Below, piece after piece: positions 1-5,990 of a stretch of DNA of 5,990 nt (positions are counted from its first letter, which is position 1; the number at the start of each line of letters is the position of its first letter). The position numbers and the translations under genes are program-made. Source of the DNA: Clostridium sp. CAG:1219. Its GTDB lineage: Bacteria > Bacillota > Clostridia > TANB77 > CAG-465. The notes under the pieces were generated by a model, which saw nothing but the letters and a program-made list of their open reading frames with translations, did not search any database and had not been told where the DNA came from. The DNA lies in contig HF996752.1 in NCBI GenBank assembly GCA_000433335.1, forward strand, positions 1 to 5,990, read 5' to 3'.

Positions 1-32
1 CCTATCGTTTTTCTAAAAGCCCCAAAAAACAT
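1..32 (-). CDS. 5' end of an unidentified minus-strand gene (partial, runs off left edge)
   Basis: Only the first ten codons are inside the window. Reading the minus strand from the ATG at 32-30 gives MFFGAFRKTI, and the frame is still open at position 1. The case for a real gene is the start context: a near-perfect ribosome binding site lies 6 bases upstream of the ATG, and a TATAAT-type promoter box lies further upstream in the same orientation. Ten residues are too few to assign a family, so no function is proposed. It is divergent from the endonuclease III gene and on the same strand as the kinase and NRPS, but is separated from them by nth and a terminator, so it is probably a separate transcription unit. 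Confidence 0.6.
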   Translation of the reverse strand, partial: MFFGAFRKTI

Positions 33-36
33 ATTC

Positions 37-46
37 TCCCTCCTTT
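37..46 (-). promoter_or_regulatory. Ribosome binding site of the left-edge gene
   Basis: On the minus strand this reads AAAGGAGGGA, with the AGGAGG core at 44-39 and a 6-base spacer (GAGAAT) before the ATG at 32-30. It is a strong Shine-Dalgarno sequence of the Firmicute type and is the main reason for calling the truncated gene. Confidence 0.8.
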
Positions 47-72
47 ACTTTGATATTAAAATATTATAAAAT
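44..72 (+). promoter_or_regulatory. Candidate promoter for nth
   Basis: TTTACT (44-49) and TAAAAT (67-72) are separated by 17 bases and match the sigma-A consensus at 4 and 5 of 6 positions. An overlapping TATAAA (65-70) is another possible -10 box. The region overlaps the divergent promoter candidate on the other strand. The call is weak because the whole gap is nearly pure A/T. Confidence 0.25.
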
Positions 73-91
73 ATTTAGTATATATTATGAA
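63..91 (-). promoter_or_regulatory. Candidate sigma-A-type promoter for the left-edge gene
   Basis: The minus strand carries a perfect TATAAT (68-63) preceded, after a 17-base spacer, by TTCATA (91-86), which matches the TTGACA consensus at 4 of 6 positions. A transcript would begin near position 56, leaving a leader of roughly 24 bases that contains the ribosome binding site. The -35 box overlaps the first codons of nth as annotated. In DNA this AT-rich, TATAAT-like boxes occur often by chance; spacing and gene orientation are the supporting facts. Confidence 0.4.
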
Positions 92-773
92 TAAAAAAGA
101 AAGATGTGCATATATGGAAGGAAAAATAAAATCAAGATATAAATCACTACACAAAAAAAATATTGAAGAAGTTCTTAACATTTTAGAAGCATACTACAAA
201 GATGCCTCTTGTAGTTTAAATTACAATACACCATATGAACTAGTTATAGCGCTAATTCTTGCGGCTCAATGTACAGATGAAAGAGTTAATAAAATATTAC
301 CAATATTTATGTCTCACTTTAAATCTGTCCAAAACGTTGCAAATTCAAATGTAGATGAAATAATACACATAATAAAACCTTGCGGCTATTATAATTCAAA
401 AGCAAGTAGCATATTACAAACTTCTAAAATAATTGTAAATGACTTTAATGGTAACGTGCCAAATACAATGGAAAATTTGCTTAAATTAAAAGGTATTGGT
501 AGAAAATCTGCCAATATTATACTTCAAGAATGTTTCCAAACTGTTGAGGGAATCGCTGTTGATACACATGTCACAAGAATTTCAAGAAAAATAGGACTTT
601 CAAATGGAAAAGTACAATCTAAAATTGAAAAAGAACTAATGAAGAAAATCAACAAAAAATATTATAGCAAGATAAATCATATATTTGTATATCATGGAAG
701 AGCTATATGTATTGCAGGTCATCCAAAATGTAATGAATGTCCAATTAATAATATTTGTATGAAAAATGATTAA
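87..773 (+). CDS. nth: Endonuclease III, base excision repair DNA glycosylase/AP lyase
   Basis: Removes oxidised pyrimidines from DNA and nicks the abasic site, acting on the nucleoid in base excision repair. The 228-residue protein has the family's features in order: the conserved AAQCTD segment (59-64); a helix-hairpin-helix around LKGIGRKSANIIL (134-146), with K140 at the position of the catalytic lysine of E. coli Nth (K120); D159 in VDTHV at the position of catalytic D138; and a C-terminal iron-sulphur loop with C208, C215, C218 and C224 in the exact C-x6-C-x2-C-x5-C spacing for a [4Fe-4S] cluster. E. coli Nth has about 211 residues, so the N-terminus here is slightly long. The ATG at 87 has no ribosome binding site; the in-frame ATG at 114 follows a weak purine-rich stretch and would give 219 residues, so the start is uncertain. 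All key residues are intact. It is a housekeeping gene with no functional link to the NRPS operon it faces. Confidence 0.94.
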   Translation: MNKKERCAYMEGKIKSRYKSLHKKNIEEVLNILEAYYKDASCSLNYNTPYELVIALILAAQCTDERVNKILPIFMSHFKSVQNVANSNVDEIIHIIKPCGYYNSKASSILQTSKIIVNDFNGNVPNTMENLLKLKGIGRKSANIILQECFQTVEGIAVDTHVTRISRKIGLSNGKVQSKIEKELMKKINKKYYSKINHIFVYHGRAICIAGHPKCNECPINNICMKND

Positions 774-812
774 AACTAGAGTAAAACAATATATGTTTAC
801 TCTAGTTTTTTT
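772..812. terminator. Probable bidirectional intrinsic terminator between nth and the kinase gene
   Basis: A perfect 14-bp inverted repeat pairs 772-785 with 796-809 around a 10-base loop. The core is CTAGAGTAAA against TTTACTCTAG, flanked by A's on the left and a run of seven T's (806-812) on the right. Read rightward it is a standard hairpin plus T-tract starting at the nth stop codon (771-773). Read leftward the same hairpin ends in four T's, just after the kinase stop codon (817-815). The two genes converge with only 41 bases between them, so one hairpin probably serves both; the rightward direction has the better T-tract. Confidence 0.85.
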
Positions 813-814
813 AG

Positions 815-2596
815 TTAATTTTCATTGTCATATGAAATTGGAATTTTAATATAAAATGTTGTTCCAATTCCTTTAGTAGTATCAAAATTAATTTCACCAT
901 TAAAATTTCCTTTTATTACAGAATATGCAAGATAAAGACCAAGCCCTGTACCTTCTGTTCCTTTTGTCGTAAGCATTGATTTAAATATATGTGATGCTAC
1001 ATTCTCGTCTATTCCCCCTGCAAAATCTATAACTTTTATTACTGCATTATCAACAGGCCCCTTAGTAACTATAATATTAATTTTTCCTCCAGAAGTATCT
1101 TTATAGGCTTGTGCTGCATTCATTATAAGGTTAGTTAGTACTTGACCAAGTTTAGCAGGATCGCCCATAATTTCCAAATCGTCTTCTATTTCAACATCTA
1201 CTTCTGCTTTATATTTTTTAACTTCATGATATGTAATACACTTAATATCATTTACTACACTACTAATTTTAAATCTAATATTTGTATTGCCACCTAAATT
1301 TCTTATTTGATTTCTCATACTATTTACTATATTAATTATCTTATCTGAACAATTATCCATAGTTTCTATTATGCTTTTTTCTTCATCTGGTCTTTGAGAG
1401 TTAATTCCTTTTAGCATTGTTATTCCCGTTTTTATAGCAGATATAGGGGTATTTATATCGTGTGCTACTCCACCTGCTAGTTCACCTATTGACACTAGTT
1501 GTGCTTGTTTTGCTATTATTTCCTGTTTTTCTTCAAGTGCTATCATATCTTTTCTATGTTCTGTTATATCATTTATAAGTAACAATAACCCTAATCTTTG
1601 TTTTTCGTCCTTACTCATTATTGCTGTTACAATTATTTCAAAGAATTTCTCATATGTAGTATCATCTTCTATTGGTTCAATATGTACTTCACAACGAGTA
1701 TTTTTATTTTCAGTATTGCACTCTTTTATCTTTTCTTTAATAATTCTAAAGTTACTATTTTCTTTTCTTTCGAGGATCTCAAAAATATTGTCACCTAATT
1801 GCAATTCTAAATATTTATAGACACTTTCTTTATATTCTCTATTTAAATCTACTACTGTGCCATCAAGTGCAACTACAGCAAAAGCATCTGTCATTGTATC
1901 TGTGATAGTTTTTAGCGCTATAGGGGTAATATTTAACATTTTATACTTAAATATAGCTATAGCATAACAAATAAGCGTAATAACAAATGTTATTGGAGTT
2001 ATATATATAGAAATATTTATTATTTTAGTAGTTCCTAAAATATTTACTATAAGTGGCAAAGCACTTCCAACAACCATAAGTATAGTTTGCATAGATAAAA
2101 ATCCTGATTTTTTTATTGAGATATTTATCATTTTAAATATAAATATTGCAGCCAAAGAGTATGAATATATTGTATTTATGTAAAATACTAAACCATATTC
2201 AGTTTCTGAAAAATTTGTTGAATACACTTTATAAAATAAATTATGAAAATCATTAGTCCATAACAATATTAGGCATATTATTGGAACAACGTATAGCAAT
2301 ATATATCTTTTTGGTATTTTTTCCTCTTCATTTTTATATGTATAAGCGAGGTACATAAGTGTAGGAAACAAAGAACATATCCCTATATAAGTTATATAAT
2401 CAAAATAAATTAATTTAATGTTAAAAATATTTCCAAGTAATTTTTGAAATAATACACCTGAACACCATATAATAAGTTCAACAAACAATGCAGACATTGC
2501 TCGCGTTATTTTTTTGCCTTTATATCTATTACTAATAAAAACTATCAACATATATGAAATCAGTATAGATAAACATAAAAATATATCTGTCATCAT
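815..2596 (-). CDS. Membrane sensor histidine kinase (7TM, PAS, HisKA, HATPase)
   Basis: A 593-residue two-component sensor that should autophosphorylate on a histidine in response to a signal and pass the phosphate to a response regulator. Seven hydrophobic segments (about 4-22, 34-53, 62-84, 99-114, 137-156, 170-188, 192-216) match the 7TM sensor region typical of this kinase class, with no large extracellular domain, which suggests a signal met in or near the membrane. A PAS domain (about 228-345) and a short helical linker follow. The H-box is GGVAHDINTP (375-384) with H379 as the phosphorylated residue. The ATP-binding part has an N-box (NLIMNAAQA, N493), a G1 box DFAGGID (524-530), an F residue at 538, and a G2 box ending GTGLGL (549-554). 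All catalytic elements are present. It starts immediately after the NRPS stop codon and has a ribosome binding site inside that gene, so the two are co-translated. A second ATG follows directly; the first has the better spacing. No response regulator is visible, and the signal and target are unknown. Confidence 0.93.
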   Translation of the reverse strand: MMTDIFLCLSILISYMLIVFISNRYKGKKITRAMSALFVELIIWCSGVLFQKLLGNIFNIKLIYFDYITYIGICSLFPTLMYLAYTYKNEEEKIPKRYILLYVVPIICLILLWTNDFHNLFYKVYSTNFSETEYGLVFYINTIYSYSLAAIFIFKMINISIKKSGFLSMQTILMVVGSALPLIVNILGTTKIINISIYITPITFVITLICYAIAIFKYKMLNITPIALKTITDTMTDAFAVVALDGTVVDLNREYKESVYKYLELQLGDNIFEILERKENSNFRIIKEKIKECNTENKNTRCEVHIEPIEDDTTYEKFFEIIVTAIMSKDEKQRLGLLLLINDITEHRKDMIALEEKQEIIAKQAQLVSIGELAGGVAHDINTPISAIKTGITMLKGINSQRPDEEKSIIETMDNCSDKIINIVNSMRNQIRNLGGNTNIRFKISSVVNDIKCITYHEVKKYKAEVDVEIEDDLEIMGDPAKLGQVLTNLIMNAAQAYKDTSGGKINIIVTKGPVDNAVIKVIDFAGGIDENVASHIFKSMLTTKGTEGTGLGLYLAYSVIKGNFNGEINFDTTKGIGTTFYIKIPISYDNEN

Positions 2597-5500
2597 CTAT
2601 TTTTTCACCTCTAATTTAATATACCCTATACTTAAAAAATATTCAATATATTTTATTAAATATTCTTCATCAATATCTCTAAATTTAAATCCAACCTTAT
2701 CCAAATACGCAGTAGTTTTGTCACTCTTAACTAATATATTACTTTTATAATTTAGGGAGAACTCATCATCAAAATCCTGTAATATAGAGTTAAAGATAAT
2801 TCCTTTATTATCCTTTAGAACTTCTCTTATCTTGTTTGAAAATTCCTCTTTGCTTACAAACTCTATCTTTGAATTAAATTTACTATTCATTATATTAACA
2901 AATTCTGGCAAATAGATGTGATTACTATTATATATATGAAATACATTTTCATCACTTGTATTTTCAGCTATCTTGAATGTTGCTAGTGCTGCCTCATCTA
3001 TTGGCGTAAATTCAAGATAAATGTCTTTTAAATTATCCGGTATTTTACCAACTTCGAATATTGCCTTTATTCTTTCCAAAAATGCATTTTCAGATAAATT
3101 TTCCTGAAATTTTAAATCATATCTTCTATTTACAAGGTTTCCATATCTTAAAATTTTAGCATTAAGTCCTTTTTTTATATAATCTAAGACTACACATTCT
3201 GCCTTAAATTTAGTTCTTGCATATATATTATCAAGATTTTGCCCAATATATAATGACTCTTCCGTAAAATCTTCTTGCACTACAGACTCATTATTAATTC
3301 CAACATCAAAGCCATTACCAGATATACTAAGTGTAGAAGCATGAATCATCTTAACGTTATTTTCATAACAATATTTAGCAATATTCTCAGTAAATTTCAC
3401 ATTTACCTTATCAAAATAAGAAATATCACCGTAATGTTTTACACAAGCTGCCGTATGTACACATAAATCAACATCTGAAGTATTTTGTATTAAATACCAA
3501 TTTAGGTTACTATCTAAGAGATCTTCATCAAGTACTATTATTCTCTTATCAATTTGCTCTACATATTTTCCATCAAAATAGTAATTAATCTTTTGAATTA
3601 GTCTATCCTTTGCTAAAAGCCCATTTTTTCCTCTTATTATAACATATATAATTGAATTAGTATTTAAGATGAATTGTTCTAAGACATGTATTCCCAAAAA
3701 TCCAGTAGCTCCTGTTATAAGAACATTTTTGTATTTTTCTTTTTTTATTACATTGCTACTTACTATATCAAGTTGACTACTATATTTTCTGTTAAGTTCG
3801 AATAAATCATTTCTATTATAAGAAAATTTTCTTACTTTTTTATCTCCATCTAAAAAACTAACAATGTTTTCAATAGTACCACATTTTAGCATATCTGAGT
3901 AATTAATATTTATATTTTTTTTCATTAATTCAACTTGAACTTTTATGGCATCAAGAGAATCTACTCCTATTTCAAATATTGGAGTATTTATTCCAAAGTC
4001 ACTTTTCTCAAGTACTTTTATAAAAGCTTCGTATACTTCTTTTTCTAGCTTAGTACTCGGTAATATTATGCTTTTTTCTTCTAAAACTTTAAACTCATTT
4101 TGCTCTACTTTAATGGAATTTATTTTCTTTCTATCCTTTTTATTATTTAGGGTATAAGGTAATTTGTCTAACTTAATAAATGTGCTTGGTATCATATAAC
4201 TTGGCAATTTATCACTCAATACTTTTTTTAATTCTGTTAGGTCGATTTTTTCTATATAAGGTTTTAATGTATAAAAACATATTAAATGTTTACCTTCTCT
4301 ACAAGATACTGCAACATCAAGCACATCAGGATTATTTAATATCAAGCTTTCTATTTCCTCAAGTTCTATTCTTTGTCCATTAATTTTAATTTGGTTATCT
4401 ATTCTATTTAGTATTTCCAAATCGCAATCCAAATTTATAATTGCAACATCCCCAGTCATATAAACCTTTTCATCAGCAAATTTTGTACTAATAAATGATT
4501 TTTCGGTTTTTTCAACATTTTTATAATATCCATCAGAAACCGAGTCCCCACTTATTCCAAGTTCACCTCTTACCATCAAAGGAAGAATTCTAAAATGTTT
4601 ATCCACTACCCACAATTTAGTATTAGAAATTGGAACTCCAGCAGAAATTTTATAACTTTTGGTTAAATCTTTAAACGTAGACCAAATAGTAGTTTCAGTT
4701 GGGCCATAAACATTATATATACTAGCTTTAAAGCAACTTTTTATTTTAAAGAATAAATTCTTATCTAAACATTCCCCACCTAATATGATTTTTTCTATAC
4801 TACTCAATCCCTTTATTGAATCAATTATCAATCTCATCTTAGTAGGCGTAGATTGTATCACATTAACATGTTGACTGTTGCATAATTCTTTTAGTTTTAT
4901 TCCATTTACACACTCTTCATCATCTGCCAAAACTAAAGTAGATCCATTGGTAAGTGAACCATATAACTCAAGTCCGAAAATATCAAAAGAAATCGTAGTT
5001 ATGGAAACAAAATTATCCTCATATGTGAGATTTAATTTTTGATTTATTCCTATTAAAAAATTTGTTAAGTTTTTATTTTTTATAATTACCCCTTTTGGAA
5101 GTCCTGTGCTACCAGAAGTATATATAAGATAGCAAATATCATCACCAATAGGAGTATACTCAAACTTATTAGAAAAAAATTTTTCATACTTTACTTCTTC
5201 CAAATTTAATGTATCATAGTTTACTTTTTCATCTACATTTGATATTACTTTGCTACACTCACTATTTTCCAAAATATATTCTATTCTATCTTTTGGATAC
5301 CTTGCATCTATAGGAATATATGCGACTCCCATTTTTAGACATGCAAGCATTGACACCACTACTCTCTCATCTCTTTTTAGCATTAATCCTACTTTATCTT
5401 TAGGTTTTATTCCATTTTTGCTAAAACAATTAGCCATTCTATTAGACATCTCATCTAACTCTTTGTATGTGTATTTTTTATCTCCATATACGAGTGCTGT

Positions 5501-5990
5501 CTTATCTGCACGCATACATACTTGCTCTAAAAACATGTCAACTACTGTTCTATTGCTATCATACTTATTTTCAGTTTTATTCAATATATTGTATATTATA
5601 TCTTTTTCTTTATTACTTATAATTTCTATTTCTTCTATAGAGGCATCCTTATTTTTCATAAACTCTTTTATTATAGTAATTATTCTTAGATTAATGTACT
5701 CTATCTCTTTTTTATCAAATTTTGATACTAAATAGTCATAGTTTATAGTTAAAATTCCTGTCTTATCCATATCAACTACATGAATTTGAATTTCATCACT
5801 TAACTCCCCTGAAAATAACCAATCCGTAGAATACTTCTCTTCCATACCTTTTTTATCTATTCTAGCATTTTGGTATGAAAATACTATTTTATATAAGTTG
5901 TTTTTAATATCAGAATTTTTATGAATGTAATCTAAAGTTTTTAAATATGGATACTTTTGATGTCTAAACACTTCAAAGCTTGTGCTTGAT
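2597..5990 (-). CDS. Nonribosomal peptide synthetase, terminal C-A-T-R module (5' partial, runs off right edge)
   Basis: Adds a final amino acid to an upstream acyl or peptidyl group and releases the product by NAD(P)H-dependent reduction. Residues are numbered from the GTG at 5971, which is not the start: the frame stays open to 5990 (reading SSTSFE before it), has no ribosome binding site there, and begins inside a condensation domain. Condensation-domain end, about 1-118: HQKYPY (4-9) and the NLYKIVFSYQN region (25-35). Adenylation domain, about 140-620: YTYKEL (167), LKMGVAYIPID (212), YTSGSTGLPKG (284), SFD (328), NVYGPTE (420), GELGISG (469), TGD (506), NRIDNQIKINGQRIELEEIE (522), LPSYMIP (589) and catalytic K611. 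Carrier domain, about 640-708: GVDSL, with S672 as phosphopantetheine site. Reductase domain, about 748-1118: GATGFLG nucleotide loop (754-760), T880, and Y917/K921 of the YxxxK motif. Pocket residues read D-I-L-Q-I-G-V-I-W-K, which predicts glycine. All core motifs are intact. The gene is the upstream partner of the kinase. A carboxylic acid reductase was considered but does not fit the condensation domain or the Asp that binds the amino group. Confidence 0.95.
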   Translation of the reverse strand, partial: SSTSFEVFRHQKYPYLKTLDYIHKNSDIKNNLYKIVFSYQNARIDKKGMEEKYSTDWLFSGELSDEIQIHVVDMDKTGILTINYDYLVSKFDKKEIEYINLRIITIIKEFMKNKDASIEEIEIISNKEKDIIYNILNKTENKYDSNRTVVDMFLEQVCMRADKTALVYGDKKYTYKELDEMSNRMANCFSKNGIKPKDKVGLMLKRDERVVVSMLACLKMGVAYIPIDARYPKDRIEYILENSECSKVISNVDEKVNYDTLNLEEVKYEKFFSNKFEYTPIGDDICYLIYTSGSTGLPKGVIIKNKNLTNFLIGINQKLNLTYEDNFVSITTISFDIFGLELYGSLTNGSTLVLADDEECVNGIKLKELCNSQHVNVIQSTPTKMRLIIDSIKGLSSIEKIILGGECLDKNLFFKIKSCFKASIYNVYGPTETTIWSTFKDLTKSYKISAGVPISNTKLWVVDKHFRILPLMVRGELGISGDSVSDGYYKNVEKTEKSFISTKFADEKVYMTGDVAIINLDCDLEILNRIDNQIKINGQRIELEEIESLILNNPDVLDVAVSCREGKHLICFYTLKPYIEKIDLTELKKVLSDKLPSYMIPSTFIKLDKLPYTLNNKKDRKKINSIKVEQNEFKVLEEKSIILPSTKLEKEVYEAFIKVLEKSDFGINTPIFEIGVDSLDAIKVQVELMKKNININYSDMLKCGTIENIVSFLDGDKKVRKFSYNRNDLFELNRKYSSQLDIVSSNVIKKEKYKNVLITGATGFLGIHVLEQFILNTNSIIYVIIRGKNGLLAKDRLIQKINYYFDGKYVEQIDKRIIVLDEDLLDSNLNWYLIQNTSDVDLCVHTAACVKHYGDISYFDKVNVKFTENIAKYCYENNVKMIHASTLSISGNGFDVGINNESVVQEDFTEESLYIGQNLDNIYARTKFKAECVVLDYIKKGLNAKILRYGNLVNRRYDLKFQENLSENAFLERIKAIFEVGKIPDNLKDIYLEFTPIDEAALATFKIAENTSDENVFHIYNSNHIYLPEFVNIMNSKFNSKIEFVSKEEFSNKIREVLKDNKGIIFNSILQDFDDEFSLNYKSNILVKSDKTTAYLDKVGFKFRDIDEEYLIKYIEYFLSIGYIKLEVKK
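2606..2612 (-). promoter_or_regulatory. Ribosome binding site of the kinase, inside the NRPS gene
   Basis: AGAGGTG on the minus strand (2612-2606) lies within the last codons of the NRPS gene, 9 bases before the kinase ATG at 2596-2594. The junction reads TAG-ATG-ATG with no intergenic base. It supports the first ATG as the start and implies one mRNA with coupled translation. Confidence 0.8.

Noticed and set aside
1598..4383. Shorter plus-strand open frames (about 63-78 codons) at 1598-1798, 2514-2750, 3275-3466, 3945-4157 and 4180-4383
   Set aside because: All are antisense to the kinase or NRPS genes, show no recognisable motifs and have no convincing start signals. They are explained by the coding strand's composition.
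5250..5735. Plus-strand open frame of about 161 codons opposite the NRPS adenylation and condensation regions
   Set aside because: It is wholly antisense to a domain with clear conserved motifs, its translation is a low-complexity hydrophobic string typical of antisense frames in AT-rich DNA, and I see no ribosome binding site or family motif.
5969..5971. GTG as the true NRPS start codon
   Set aside because: There is no ribosome binding site upstream, the frame is open to the window edge, and the start would fall in the middle of a conserved condensation-domain motif.
2597..5990. Carboxylic acid reductase or Lys2-type aminoadipate reductase, which also have A-T-R order
   Set aside because: A condensation domain precedes the A domain, and the pocket has the Asp (D330) that binds a substrate amino group with a glycine-like code, which fits an NRPS extension module.
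1..5990. CRISPR arrays, insertion sequences, tRNA or rRNA genes, riboswitches
   Set aside because: I saw no regularly spaced repeats, transposase frames, terminal inverted repeats or recognisable structured RNA. Almost the whole window is coding and the only notable inverted repeat is the terminator.

Overview
The window is very AT-rich (low-GC) DNA with AGA/ATA-heavy codon use, strong AGGAGG-type ribosome binding sites and clostridial-style proteins. Together these suggest a low-GC Firmicute of the Clostridia, though no marker here fixes the genus.

Layout, left to right. (1) Positions 1-32 hold the first ten codons of an unidentified minus-strand gene that leaves the left edge, preceded by a strong ribosome binding site. 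(2) A short divergent promoter region (33-86) separates it from (3) a plus-strand endonuclease III gene (nth, 87-773), a housekeeping DNA repair enzyme. (4) A 14-bp hairpin with T-tract (772-812) lies between nth and the convergent gene and probably terminates transcription from both sides. (5) A minus-strand sensor histidine kinase (815-2596) has a seven-helix membrane N-terminus, a PAS domain and a HisKA/HATPase core. (6) Directly upstream of it, with no spacer (TAG then ATG), is a large minus-strand nonribosomal peptide synthetase (NRPS) open frame (2597 to beyond 5990).

The NRPS is the main item. It reads as the end of a condensation domain, then a complete adenylation domain, a carrier domain and a terminal thioester reductase domain (C-A-T-R). 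The frame has no stop before the right edge, and the visible start of the protein lies inside the condensation domain, so the gene is truncated by the window. The binding-pocket residues read by hand give D-I-L-Q-I-G-V-I-W-K, close to the known glycine code. The predicted last step is therefore condensation of an upstream acyl or aminoacyl group with glycine and reductive release as an aldehyde, possibly cyclising to a pyrazinone or being further reduced. C-A-T-R enzymes with such products are known from gut Clostridia.

The kinase is almost certainly co-expressed with the synthetase, since its ribosome binding site lies in the last codons of the NRPS gene. This raises the idea that the kinase senses the product or a related signal, but no response regulator is visible in the window. 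The two right-hand genes form a biosynthesis-plus-sensing operon that ends at the shared terminator; nth is an unrelated neighbour.
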